Below are positions 33,836-42,820 of a stretch of 43,957 nt of DNA, one piece after another. Made by a program: the position numbers and the translations under genes. The stretch lies in NCBI RefSeq assembly GCF_020443705.1, contig NZ_JAIZZK010000031.1:1-43957 (forward strand), in the 5' to 3' direction. Every line of letters begins with the position of its first letter. The first letter of the stretch is position 1. The notes beneath the pieces are model-generated. The model was not told the origin of the DNA, searched no databases, and saw only the letters and a list, made by a program, of their open reading frames with translations. Origin of the DNA: Clostridium algoriphilum (GTDB taxonomy: Bacteria > Bacillota > Clostridia > Clostridiales > Clostridiaceae).

Positions 33836-35335
33836 TTATTTATTTTTCTTATACTTTCGATCAGCCTTAATTTTTTTCAATTTAACTATTAAAGGTGATA
33901 ATAACTTATATATCTCATGTAAGCCTTCTGCATTTATAACCTTAGAAATCACAATATAAGTTATTAACCCAAGTAGTGTTTCAAATATTAGTTTAATTAT
34001 ATCGATATTAGGCATAAATACATTACTTGCATAAACTACAATTCCCATAATAATAGAAACTATAAATGCTGGTAATATATCTACTAATTGATGTTTAGTT
34101 GAATAATCTATTAGTTCAGCAGAATAATATGAATTTAAGAAGTAGGATATATATGAATTTAGAACTAAAGCACCTATAAGCCCCATAATTCCTGATTTCG
34201 AAATAATTGCTGCAATTATTAATACTGTAAATACAGCTTTTTTTAGTATTTCTAACCTTAAAAATAAATCACTTCTTCCCTTTACTTGCAAGATATCTAA
34301 GTTTATTGCGTGAAGTGGAAACATCATACCTGCAAAACATAAAAATTGAAAGTAAATCACAGATCCACTCCATTTATATCCAAACAATACAATTATTAAT
34401 GGTTTAGCAACGGCGGCTAGACCTAACATTAAAGGAAAATTTATAAATACTACCGTCTTAATTATTTTTCTGTATGCTTGTTTAAGTCTGTCTTTGTCAT
34501 CTTGTAATTTACTAAGTACTGGGTAACTAACACGTTGCACAGACATTGTAATTGTTTGACTTACTGCATCATTTAACTTTTGTGCATTAGTGTAATAACC
34601 TAACTCACTGGCTGCAAAAATCTTGCCAATAATTATATAATATAAGTTTGTATAAACCGTATTTATAACACCTGAAGCAAGTAATTTCCATCCAAAACCA
34701 AACATATTTTTAAAGGATCCTGCATCAAAAATTAATTTAGGTTTCCATTTATTCTTAAACCATAGCAGTACGGCTTGCATCAATTGCATTGTTAGGATTC
34801 TTATTACTAAACTCCACACTCCTAGCCCATTGTACGCACATATAATAGCTACTGTCCCAGAAATCACACTAGATATTACATTTATATTAGCTTGAGTTTT
34901 AAAGTCTATATCTTTAGTTAAAATAACTCTTTGTACAATACTAAAAGAATTAATTATTATAACTAAGGATAATATTCGTAAAATTGAAATCAACCTTGGT
35001 TCATTAAAATAAATACTTATGCTATCGGCTGATAAATATAAAATTATGTACAACATTATTGATATTACTAGATTAAAGTTAAAAACTGTCGAGTAATCTT
35101 CTTCTTTAGCCTCTTTGTTTCTAATCAAGGCTTGGCTAAACCCACTATCTATTAACGTTGCAGATAATGCAATAAATATACTTATCATACCTATTACTCC
35201 AAAATCTTTTGGAATTAGTAGCCTTGCAAGAATAATTTGGATTATAAATTGTAGTCCTTGATTTGCTATAAGGTCTAGAAAGCTCCAAAATAATCCTGAT
35301 ATGGTTTTTTTCTTTAATGAATTTAATTCTGGCAT
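33836..35335 (-). CDS. Lipopolysaccharide-type flippase (WzxC/MOP superfamily), second copy
   Basis: This 499-residue protein has 12-14 hydrophobic segments. The N-terminal SGLFWSFLDLIANQGLQFII and ILARLLIPKDFGVIGM motifs mark the WzxC/TuaB/AmsL-type exporters, distinct from the Wzx at 7030-8451. The C-terminus is Lys-rich. AAGGAGAG precedes the ATG. It probably flips a lipid-linked glycan made by the second module. No polymerase is found with it, so the module either makes a single-unit modification or shares the polymerase at 5325-6758. Confidence 0.9.
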   Translation of the reverse strand: MPELNSLKKKTISGLFWSFLDLIANQGLQFIIQIILARLLIPKDFGVIGMISIFIALSATLIDSGFSQALIRNKEAKEEDYSTVFNFNLVISIMLYIILYLSADSISIYFNEPRLISILRILSLVIIINSFSIVQRVILTKDIDFKTQANINVISSVISGTVAIICAYNGLGVWSLVIRILTMQLMQAVLLWFKNKWKPKLIFDAGSFKNMFGFGWKLLASGVINTVYTNLYYIIIGKIFAASELGYYTNAQKLNDAVSQTITMSVQRVSYPVLSKLQDDKDRLKQAYRKIIKTVVFINFPLMLGLAAVAKPLIIVLFGYKWSGSVIYFQFLCFAGMMFPLHAINLDILQVKGRSDLFLRLEILKKAVFTVLIIAAIISKSGIMGLIGALVLNSYISYFLNSYYSAELIDYSTKHQLVDILPAFIVSIIMGIVVYASNVFMPNIDIIKLIFETLLGLITYIVISKVINAEGLHEIYKLLSPLIVKLKKIKADRKYKKNK

Positions 35336-35355
35336 ACATTCTCTCCTTAAGGATT

Positions 35356-36225
35356 TTAAATACTATATATAAATCCCCTGATTCTTTCTTTTATATTTAA
35401 TAATTTTATATATGCATTTGAAGGATAATTTTTAGCATATAATTTCACCTGTAATTTAGTTTTATTTACTGAATTAGTAAACTTATAATTTGAATATTTA
35501 TCAAAACCATCAAGCATTAATATAATCTCCTCACAATGCTTAAGAGTTTTTTCTCTTGTTTTTGATGTCTCTGTCCATGAACCTTTAACTCCTGATCTAT
35601 ATGATGACATAATTTCATCTATGTAGTAAGCATATCCGAAACTAGATACCAACATCTGTAAAGGGTAATCCCCCACTGAAACACTCGTTAAAAATTCTGG
35701 TGGATTGTCCATTAATTTTTTTGGATACAAAAGCGATTGAGTTGGACAAAAACTTCCTCCTCCAATAATGATATCTTCAGTTGGACATATAGTGCATTTA
35801 TCGTAAGGTCTGGTTATTCTGCCTGTTTTACGCTTATTTGCTCTCACTATGTCTGCCGAATGAAAGCATAACGTACAGTTTGGGTTATTTTCCATATAGG
35901 TTACTTGTTTTTGAAGTTTTAATGGATCTGTCCAGTAATCATCACCTTCGCATAATGCAATATATTTACCATTAGAATTTTCATGTACCCTTCGCGAATT
36001 TTCTTTAGCACCTACATTTTCATCAGAAGTTATTAATTTTATTTTATTTGGATATTTTATTATATAGTCATCTATTATTTTTCTAGTTCCATCTAAACTA
36101 CAATCTTCCCCGATAACAATTTTAAAATTAAAATCTGTTTTTTGCATTAAAAAACTTTCTATAGCATCTGCTATATATTCTTCATGATTATATGTAATGC
36201 AATTTATACTAACCAGTATACTCAT
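35356..36225 (-). CDS. Glycosyltransferase family 2
   Basis: This 289-residue GT-A enzyme has the N-terminal SINCITYNHEEYIADAIESF stretch, IVIGEDCSLDGT, LCEGDDYWTDPLKLQKQ with the Asp-Asp metal site, and a family-typical later CPTQSLLYP region. This subgroup (the GDDYW type) is widespread in O-antigen and surface-glycan loci; sugar specificity is unknown. The frame is open to 36246, but the ATG at 36225 follows AAAGGAG at good spacing. It is the only glycosyltransferase in the second module and the first gene of that transcription unit. It is preceded by an inverted repeat at 36282-36330. Confidence 0.9.
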   Translation of the reverse strand: MSILVSINCITYNHEEYIADAIESFLMQKTDFNFKIVIGEDCSLDGTRKIIDDYIIKYPNKIKLITSDENVGAKENSRRVHENSNGKYIALCEGDDYWTDPLKLQKQVTYMENNPNCTLCFHSADIVRANKRKTGRITRPYDKCTICPTEDIIIGGGSFCPTQSLLYPKKLMDNPPEFLTSVSVGDYPLQMLVSSFGYAYYIDEIMSSYRSGVKGSWTETSKTREKTLKHCEEIILMLDGFDKYSNYKFTNSVNKTKLQVKLYAKNYPSNAYIKLLNIKERIRGFIYSI

Positions 36226-36281
36226 TCTCTTATTCTCCTTTACCAAAAAGTTGGCTACTTTCCCTCAAAACTCTCTCTTGT

Positions 36282-36330
36282 CAAACTATATCATTCTTTG
36301 ACATTAAAGTTTATATTATCATATAGTTTG
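36282..36330. repeat. Inverted repeat in the leader of the second glycan operon
   Basis: Perfect 10-bp arms (36282-36291 and 36321-36330) are separated by 29 bp, about 60 bp upstream of the GT2 start. It could be an operator or an RNA hairpin in the leader. No promoter with two good boxes was confidently assigned around it. Confidence 0.5.
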
Positions 36331-36467
36331 CAATACTGCTAGATACATTATGTTAAGTTTTATAATCTCATTAATTATAAAATAAAATTAGCCTCTCAAA
36401 TAAGAGTAATAGTTGCATAAGCGCTATAATGAATATTCCATAAATTTTATAGTAATAAGCTTTGTGC

Positions 36468-36501
36468 ACAAAAATAAGCCTAACCAATTAAGGAAAGGCT
36501 T
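36468..36501 (-). terminator. Terminator-like 34-bp element, copy 2
   Basis: This element is identical to 29380-29413 over 34 bases. Here flanking bases extend the inverted repeat with AATAAGCC and GGCTTATT arms and T runs on both sides, so it can act in both directions. It lies directly after the stop of the long beta-helix gene. Confidence 0.85.
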
Positions 36502-36517
36502 ATTTTTAAAACTAATT

Positions 36518-38416
36518 TTAGTAATTGTACTTTTTAGAGACCTTAGCTAAATCTAAAATATTAATAACATCATCGCTGTCCTCTACATTCAATCTCTCAT
36601 TCCAATCTTCTGATCTACCTCTTTGTTTATCCAAATTTTTAGAGATCATAACTAAATCATATATATCAACAGTTTTATCTAAATTTATATCCTCTTGCAT
36701 TGCTTCTTCAACATTAAAGCTATATGCTTTTGTATTCTCAAAAGGCGATATATCATTAACATATACCTTTAAATTATAACTACCAGCTTCTCTAGGCTTA
36801 AACTGAATCTTTGGGCTTTTAACAAAACCACTATCGTATACAGTAGTATTGTTATTCTCTATTACATATTTGTAAGTAAGTTCTTCTCCAGATCCACCAG
36901 TTGCATCTACACTAAAACTTGGATAGTCAAAACTATATATTATCTCTTTATCTACTGAAATATTATTTATACTTGGTAGATCATTATTATTAGACACTAA
37001 GCGCTCATATCCTGGAATAAATGTACCTAAAATTAAATTTGTCTCACAACCAGAAAATAAATTATTAACTACTGTGTAATTTCTTCTCGGGGCATCTCCA
37101 CCATTAGGCAAACTCACCCCTACAATACAAGACTCAAATAAATTATTTTCAACCATCTCACTAGCTCCTGCATATATCATAGTGGAGGTACGTTTAGATC
37201 CTGCTCCTGTATCACAATTGTTAAATACACAGTTTTGCACTGTGCCACCATAAGAACCAGCACCTAGATAACCATATTCAACCCCTACAGATAGATTGTA
37301 AAACTTACAATCTGAAACTATCTTTGTAGCACTTAGGCTATCTATTCCCTTCCCTATTCTACTGCCCGGGTCTAGTGAGGAATCACCATAAAATTCGCAA
37401 TTGTAATAGTTAGAAGAATAGCCACACCATTTTTCATAAAATTTACACCCTTTTATTATAGAATTATTGCTATATATGCCCATACTTGAATACCCACTAT
37501 CAGATTTTAAAAATACACAATCTGAAATATTTGCTGTGGCGCTTGATAAAAGAGCAATATCTGAGTGTGGACTTCCTGGATGACCACCAAGGCCAGAGTT
37601 TTTAAAGGTACATTTAGTTATATTCACCTGTGAATTATCCTCAATGTGTATCGCTTGGCAAGCCATATTTAAAAAATTGCAGTTATTTATAGTAATTTCT
37701 GTTGCACCAACTGCAACTCCAATTCCAAACCCTGAGCTATTATATTTTGATATATTATCTTTAAAATCACAATTCTGTATTAGCCATCTCTTGCTTGAAG
37801 AATTAATCTCTATGTCATCTGCTGTTGAACTTATAAAATTACAATCACTAATAGTAACATCATAGGATGGTACATTATTTGATAAAATACCATACCCACA
37901 CTTATCAAATAGTGTATTAGATATAGTTAATCTATTAATAGTTGCAGCATTTTGTATACCTTGCGTTATGCCTGATATCTTACAATCTACTATAGTAATA
38001 TCATCACCAGTAGGATATAAATTAATTTGGGATCTGAAACCTATATCTTTAATACTTTGATTTCCTTTTAAATTAAATATAGCTGTTTTACTAGTGTCTA
38101 TTCGTTTGATCCTTGTAGATTCCTGGCCATCACCTTTAATTGATACATTTGTAGGAACAGTAATTGTAGTATTTACTAGATAATCTCCAGCTGGAAAATA
38201 CACAACTCCACTCGTTTCTGTTTTCGCTATATATTTAAATGCGTCGAATATGGCTTTTGTATCATTTGTACTTCCGTCACCTGAAGCTCCAAATTCTTTA
38301 ACATTAACCTCAATATTTGTTGATTCCGAGCCATATACTGTAATTTGAAATAAAACTATAAGAGTAAATATTATAAAAGTACTTAATATGATTGCTGTAA
38401 TTTTCTCTTTAAACAA
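36518..38416 (-). CDS. Secreted right-handed beta-helix protein with C-terminal dockerin-like domain
   Basis: This is a 632-residue exported protein. A signal peptide or anchor lies at about residues 7-29. Then comes VKEFGASGDGSTNDTKAIFD of the pectate-lyase superfamily, about 450 residues of beta-helix coils with repeated NCxF ladders, a beta-sandwich-like segment near 480-570, and a C-terminal pair of dockerin-like repeats (DKTVDIYDLVMISKNLDKQ and DVINILDLAKVSKKY) at about 573-630. Dockerins bind Ca2+ and dock onto cohesins on surface scaffolds. The start is TTG with an ideal AGGAGGTG seven bases before. Its first 300 residues are paralogous to the 28174-29226 product. The substrate is probably a polysaccharide, perhaps that made by the neighbouring genes. 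Confidence 0.85.
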   Translation of the reverse strand: MFKEKITAIILSTFIIFTLIVLFQITVYGSESTNIEVNVKEFGASGDGSTNDTKAIFDAFKYIAKTETSGVVYFPAGDYLVNTTITVPTNVSIKGDGQESTRIKRIDTSKTAIFNLKGNQSIKDIGFRSQINLYPTGDDITIVDCKISGITQGIQNAATINRLTISNTLFDKCGYGILSNNVPSYDVTISDCNFISSTADDIEINSSSKRWLIQNCDFKDNISKYNSSGFGIGVAVGATEITINNCNFLNMACQAIHIEDNSQVNITKCTFKNSGLGGHPGSPHSDIALLSSATANISDCVFLKSDSGYSSMGIYSNNSIIKGCKFYEKWCGYSSNYYNCEFYGDSSLDPGSRIGKGIDSLSATKIVSDCKFYNLSVGVEYGYLGAGSYGGTVQNCVFNNCDTGAGSKRTSTMIYAGASEMVENNLFESCIVGVSLPNGGDAPRRNYTVVNNLFSGCETNLILGTFIPGYERLVSNNNDLPSINNISVDKEIIYSFDYPSFSVDATGGSGEELTYKYVIENNNTTVYDSGFVKSPKIQFKPREAGSYNLKVYVNDISPFENTKAYSFNVEEAMQEDINLDKTVDIYDLVMISKNLDKQRGRSEDWNERLNVEDSDDVINILDLAKVSKKYNY

Positions 38417-38533
38417 ATATTTTCACCTCCTAAATATATTATTTATTACAATCATATATCGTTCTATATTTTTAAATATTTACTGTTATTTCTTAAATAT
38501 TTTATTTTTACTTCCCTTATGTTTTTATTTTTC

Positions 38534-38917
38534 CTATTTTCCCCCTTTAACTTCTATAATATTTTGATACGATGATAATAAAGGCATACTCAACCCATAT
38601 GCTTTTATTTCGTATTTTCTATTAATTGTCAATCCCCAATACACATCTTCAGAATGGACTTTAAATTCTAATAAACTATTAGTATTCTCAAATACCCTTA
38701 TATTACCATTTTCCATTTGTGCATAAATTAAATACGTATTAGTATTATCACTTCTTATTACTCGTTTATTTGCAATGGTTACTGTATACGTATTTCTAAA
38801 AAAATGCGGAAAGAACATAATTACACACAGCATTACAATAACGCTAATTATTATGATTCTAATGTCAAATTTCAAAAAACTTTTCCTTCTAAATTGATAA
38901 AAAATATTTTTTATCAT
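38534..38917 (-). CDS. Small membrane-anchored protein, DUF1523-like
   Basis: This 127-residue protein has one transmembrane segment at about residues 20-41 and an extracellular C-terminal domain with the DUF1523 pattern. It has a YTVTIANKRVIR strand, TYLIYAQMENG, FENTNSLLEFKVHSED, and a terminal YGLSMPLLSSYQNIIEV. The function of this family is unknown. AAAGGAG precedes the ATG. It is the first minus-strand gene at this end and lies 117 bp upstream of the long beta-helix gene, so the two may be co-transcribed. Confidence 0.7.
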   Translation of the reverse strand: MIKNIFYQFRRKSFLKFDIRIIIISVIVMLCVIMFFPHFFRNTYTVTIANKRVIRSDNTNTYLIYAQMENGNIRVFENTNSLLEFKVHSEDVYWGLTINRKYEIKAYGLSMPLLSSYQNIIEVKGGK

Positions 38918-39142
38918 AAAATCTCCTTTATTTTAATAAATCCATTCACTTTAACTATTACTCCTTTTTCTAAACATTAGAATACAATATATATAAATAT
39001 TTTCAAATGCGTACAAATTTTGCTGCTGACCATTTGAATATATTGGTCTAAAGCTTACTGTTCGCACATACCTTATAAAATACAAGTTAATTGAGGACAA
39101 TCCTGACGGTAGAAAAAACCTATAAATGGGAGGATAAAAACT

Positions 39143-39298
39143 ATGAATAATGGAATTACTCAATCTATGATGGAATTAAAGCAAGCTGAACAAAATTTTA
39201 AATATGCAGCTCCTGAGTTTGTTTCTATTTCAATAATCCAATTATTAGCTGCCAAAATGAAAGTTGATATGATGTTAATTCTAAGTAAACAAAATTGA
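39143..39298 (+). CDS. Small 51-residue protein, DUF2508/YaaL-like
   Basis: A complete short frame starts at an ATG with GGGAGG nine bases upstream and ends at TGA. The peptide has the layout of DUF2508 proteins: an ELKQAEQNFKYAAPEFVS stretch, then SIIQLLAAKMKVDMML. Members are small helical-hairpin proteins of unknown role. It is followed by a terminator at 39342-39389, which supports a real monocistronic gene. The family assignment is by eye and moderate. Confidence 0.6.
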   Translation: MNNGITQSMMELKQAEQNFKYAAPEFVSISIIQLLAAKMKVDMMLILSKQN

Positions 39299-39341
39299 TC
39301 CACGCGCTCCTTGTAATCGTATTCATGGAAAGTTTTTATAC

Positions 39342-39389
39342 CCGCAAGAATGTCAAGCTTGATGACAGTTCTTACGGATATTTATTTTT
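39342..39389 (+). terminator. Intrinsic terminator after the 51-residue protein gene
   Basis: A long imperfect stem (CCG-CGG, AAGAA-TTCTT and TGTCA-TGACA blocks with single mismatches) encloses a 7-nt loop and is followed by a T-rich stretch. Confidence 0.65.
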
Positions 39390-39403
39390 AAAATAAAAGA
39401 ATA

Positions 39404-40465
39404 TCATATTAATATAGAATTTAAGGTTTCATCCTCATCAATAAATTTTTTAGCCAATTCTCTATTTTCTTCAACATGAATATAAGTAAATCTGCTAGGT
39501 TTTATTGAAGGAGCAATATCTATAGCTTTCTTAAAATCTTCTTTCCTCATTTTTAAAGTTTTAACATATTGGAAAAAACCTGTTTCCGTTAATATCCTTG
39601 AGATTCTTACAAATCTGTGGTTTTGCACATTAGACATAATATAGGTTGCTATTCCAACCTGTATGCCATGAAGCTGCGGTATTTCAAGAAATTTGTCCAA
39701 AGCATGAGATATTAAATGCTCAGAGCCTGAGGCCGGTGAACTGTCACCTGCTATTTCCATAGAGATACCGTTTAAAGTTAGTGAATCCACTAGTTCCTTT
39801 AAAAACAAATCATCCTTAATCGTCTTAAATTCAGTTCGCACAAAACTATTTACTGCTTTTTTGGAAAGCATAGTTGCAAAGTCATCCATAATTGCCATTC
39901 CGTGCTCCTCTTCAAATTTCCAATCATACAGAGCGGTAATATTTGATACTAAATCTCCAATTCCTGAAAATATAAATTTCTCAGGGGCTCCTTTAATTAC
40001 ATCAATATCTATAATTATGCCGTAAGGTGTTTTGGCTGGAAGAGACATACGTCTCCCATTGACTAAAAGGGATGCGCCTGGGCTTGAAAAACCGTCATTA
40101 GAGGTTGAAGTTGGAATGCTAATGAATGGTATTTTTTTTAAAAAACTCATATATTTGACAGCATCTATAGCTTTCCCACCACCAATGCCAATTAGAGCCT
40201 CAACATCGTATGATATTTCAAAGGCCGCTATACTAATTTCTTCAAAGTTTATGGCTGAGATAGTTTCTATTTTTGAAATCTGGATATTGGCTTCTTTTAA
40301 GGATTTCCTTATAGAAGCTCCAAATAAATCCTCTATTCCCTCCCCAAAATATATTGAAACCTTTTGGACCATAGCTTTTTTAATTAAGTTTCCTATGTTA
40401 TTAATATTTCCTTTTCCTACTTCTAGAATTGTAGGAATAGCTATTCTGTGAGTTGAAGACTTCAT
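39404..40465 (-). CDS. Glycerol-1-phosphate dehydrogenase-like, iron-containing alcohol dehydrogenase superfamily
   Basis: This 353-residue enzyme fits AraM/EgsA and archaeal-type sn-glycerol-1-phosphate dehydrogenases. It has GIGGGKAIDAVKY at the nicotinamide site, SIPTSTSNDGFSSPGASL, and the metal ligands in GIGDLVSN (Asp), SGSEHLISHALDK (His) and QLHGIQVG (His). The reaction would reduce dihydroxyacetone phosphate to sn-glycerol 1-phosphate with NAD(P)H. In bacteria such enzymes are uncommon and their product use is varied. No neighbouring prenyl-ether lipid gene is seen. The ATG at 40465 follows AAGGAGTG; an in-frame GTG at 40474 overlaps that site. Confidence 0.85.
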   Translation of the reverse strand: MKSSTHRIAIPTILEVGKGNINNIGNLIKKAMVQKVSIYFGEGIEDLFGASIRKSLKEANIQISKIETISAINFEEISIAAFEISYDVEALIGIGGGKAIDAVKYMSFLKKIPFISIPTSTSNDGFSSPGASLLVNGRRMSLPAKTPYGIIIDIDVIKGAPEKFIFSGIGDLVSNITALYDWKFEEEHGMAIMDDFATMLSKKAVNSFVRTEFKTIKDDLFLKELVDSLTLNGISMEIAGDSSPASGSEHLISHALDKFLEIPQLHGIQVGIATYIMSNVQNHRFVRISRILTETGFFQYVKTLKMRKEDFKKAIDIAPSIKPSRFTYIHVEENRELAKKFIDEDETLNSILI

Positions 40466-40756
40466 ATTTTTCACTCCTTATAAGTATTTTTTACAGGTTA
40501 AATTTACAGCTATGTTTTCTTGTTAATAAATAATTTAATTAACGTTATAGCTTGATTGCTTATATATTACTAACTATATCTATTTTACCTTAAATTATAA
40601 AGTTAATACAATATAACCAGTGAATTTCATAGTAATTCCTTTGGCAGTTTGTTGTCTATTTCATAGTTATTTGGATATACTTTAGAAATGGAAATATATA
40701 TGATGAGAGAATAAAAAGTAGATTAATTTTTATTAATTGGAAAGGATGTGTTGTTC

Positions 40757-40888
40757 ATGCTAAAATTAATAATTATTGCAATTATATTTACTATTACTTA
40801 TATTTTAGTAGGTAGCTTAATGAAAGCTGCTAGTAAATCTACCCCGGTAATTCCAAATATTAAACATGACTCAGATAAAGATAATTGA
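40757..40888 (+). CDS. Small single-pass membrane protein
   Basis: A 43-residue frame starts at an ATG with AAAGGATG about ten bases upstream. Residues 3-22 form one hydrophobic helix (KLIIIAIIFTITYILVGSL), followed by a short polar tail ending DSDKDN. No family is recognised. Such small membrane proteins often modulate larger membrane complexes; the ABC exporter gene follows 125 bp downstream. The gene is supported by its ribosome binding site and typical composition only. Confidence 0.5.
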   Translation: MLKLIIIAIIFTITYILVGSLMKAASKSTPVIPNIKHDSDKDN

Positions 40889-40940
40889 CTTAAGTCTTAG
40901 TTATTTTGCCTTATTAAATGGCCAAGCGTAGCGGACATTG

Positions 40941-40969
40941 TTTTACTTGCCCCCATTCAATGTTATAAT
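40941..40969 (+). promoter_or_regulatory. Probable promoter of the ABC exporter gene
   Basis: TTTTAC (40941-40946) and a perfect TATAAT (40964-40969) are 17 bp apart, about 45 bp upstream of the ATG at 41013. Confidence 0.5.
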
Positions 40970-41012
40970 AATACTAATAAAATAACTTTAAGGATAAGGG
41001 GTTACAATAATA

Positions 41013-42752
41013 ATGAAACTATTAAAAAACTTTATAAGCTACTACAAACCATACAAGTTCCTGTTCTTTGCGGATATGTTTTGTGCATTAATTTTATCTG
41101 CGATTGATTTGGTGTTTCCTTTAATAGTCAGATATTTGTTAAACGATGTTTATGTACTTAATGATGCACATAAAATAATCAAATATGTTTTATATGTTGG
41201 GATAGCACTATTAATTATGTATATTGTAAGATATTTTTGTCAGTATTTCATAACTTCATGGGGACACATAATGGGAGCAAAAATGGAAACGGATATGAGA
41301 AGAGATATTTTTGACAATTTACAAAAGCAATCTTTTTCTTATTATGATGAAGCAAGTACCGGAAATCTTATGTCAAGAATAGTTACAGATCTGTTTGATA
41401 TATCTGAACTTGCACATCATGGTCCTGAGGATGTATTCATATCCATTTTAAAAATAGTTGGATCTTTTGCTATTCTAGCAAGTATAAATTCAAGAATAAC
41501 ACTTATACTTCTTTTCTTTACACTCGCAATGTTATATTTTTCATATTTTTATAATAAGAAAATGCGAAATGTTTTTGTAAAAAACAAGGAGAAGATAGCA
41601 GGTGTAAATGCCCAAATTCAAGATAGTTTAGAAGGTATACGAGTAGTTAAATCATTCGCTAATGAGGGCATAGAAAATGCTAAATTTAATAAAGGTAATA
41701 ATAATTATTTAAAGACGAAAGAAGAAAGTTATTTTATAATGGGCAGATTTCATAGTGGTAACAGCTTTTTTCAAGGGTTGCTCTATCTTAGCGCCATTCT
41801 TGTAGGCGGAATATTTATAAGTGACGGTTCATTAAAAGTATCTGACCTTGTAATTTACATACTTTATATAAATACGTTTTTAAATCCTATTGACAAGCTT
41901 GTCAATTTTACAGAGCAGTTTCAAAGAGGGCTTTCAGGATTTCAAAGATTTGTTGAAGTCATAAATACAAAGCCAGATATAATCGATAAAGAAGATGCAG
42001 TTGAATTAGTTAATCCAAAGGGAGATATATCTTTTAAGAATGTATCTTTTAGTTATAATAATAAGCATAATATATTAAGCAATATAAATATAAAAATACA
42101 ATCAGGCAAAAATATTGCACTTGTTGGTCCATCAGGTGGTGGTAAAACAACCTTTTGCAGTCTTATACCAAGGTTTTATGAGGTAAATGATGGTTCAATA
42201 ACAATAGATGGCATCGATGTAAAAAATATAAAACTTAAATCACTTAGAAAATCTATTGGATTAGTTCAGCAAGATGTTTATTTATTTTCTGGAAGCATTA
42301 AAGAAAATATATCATATGGCAGACCGGGAGCAATCGACAATGAAATAATTGAGGCAGCCAAAAATGCAAATATACATGAATTTATTATGAGTCTAGAACA
42401 TGGCTATGACACTTATACCGGAGAGAGAGGAGTAAAACTTTCTGGTGGACAAAAGCAAAGGATATCTATAGCAAGAGTATTTTTAAAAGATCCATCAATT
42501 TTAATACTTGATGAAGCTACATCCGCTCTTGATAATGAAAATGAACAATATATTCAAAAATCATTAGAAAACCTTACTAAAAATAGAACAACGTTTGTTA
42601 TTGCTCATAGACTAAGTACAATAAAAAATGCAGATGAAATAATTGTACTTACTGATGAAGGCATAAATCAAAGAGGAACTCATGACGAGCTTATAAAACA
42701 AGAAGGATTGTATTCATACCTTTACAGTCTGCAGTTTAAGCAAGTAGAGTAG
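41013..42752 (+). CDS. MsbA-like ABC exporter (fused permease and ATPase)
   Basis: This 579-residue half-transporter has six transmembrane segments in about residues 15-310 and one ATPase domain after about residue 340. It has Walker A GPSGGGKTT, Q-loop GLVQQDVYLFSG, signature LSGGQKQRISIARVF, Walker B SILILDEATSALD and the switch His in IAHRLST. It works as a homodimer, or as a heterodimer if a partner exists elsewhere, exporting lipids, drugs or peptides. No substrate peptide gene or C39 peptidase domain is present. The gene is monocistronic, with its own promoter and a very strong terminator. Confidence 0.93.
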   Translation: MKLLKNFISYYKPYKFLFFADMFCALILSAIDLVFPLIVRYLLNDVYVLNDAHKIIKYVLYVGIALLIMYIVRYFCQYFITSWGHIMGAKMETDMRRDIFDNLQKQSFSYYDEASTGNLMSRIVTDLFDISELAHHGPEDVFISILKIVGSFAILASINSRITLILLFFTLAMLYFSYFYNKKMRNVFVKNKEKIAGVNAQIQDSLEGIRVVKSFANEGIENAKFNKGNNNYLKTKEESYFIMGRFHSGNSFFQGLLYLSAILVGGIFISDGSLKVSDLVIYILYINTFLNPIDKLVNFTEQFQRGLSGFQRFVEVINTKPDIIDKEDAVELVNPKGDISFKNVSFSYNNKHNILSNINIKIQSGKNIALVGPSGGGKTTFCSLIPRFYEVNDGSITIDGIDVKNIKLKSLRKSIGLVQQDVYLFSGSIKENISYGRPGAIDNEIIEAAKNANIHEFIMSLEHGYDTYTGERGVKLSGGQKQRISIARVFLKDPSILILDEATSALDNENEQYIQKSLENLTKNRTTFVIAHRLSTIKNADEIIVLTDEGINQRGTHDELIKQEGLYSYLYSLQFKQVE

Positions 42753-42765
42753 AATTCATAATATA

Positions 42766-42820
42766 GCATAAAGATAGAACTAAAGAATGGGATTCTTTAG
42801 TTCTATCTTTATGCTTTTTT
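42766..42820 (+). terminator. Very long intrinsic terminator of the ABC exporter gene
   Basis: A perfect 23-bp stem (42766-42788 with 42792-42814) with a 3-nt loop is followed by six T. It overlaps the far end of the dprA remnant on the other strand. Confidence 0.92.

Noticed and set aside
38917-38960. Short leader peptide of about eleven codons ahead of the DUF1523-like gene
   Set aside because: A GTG frame with an upstream purine run overlaps the next start, but it is too short and AT-rich to support without comparison.
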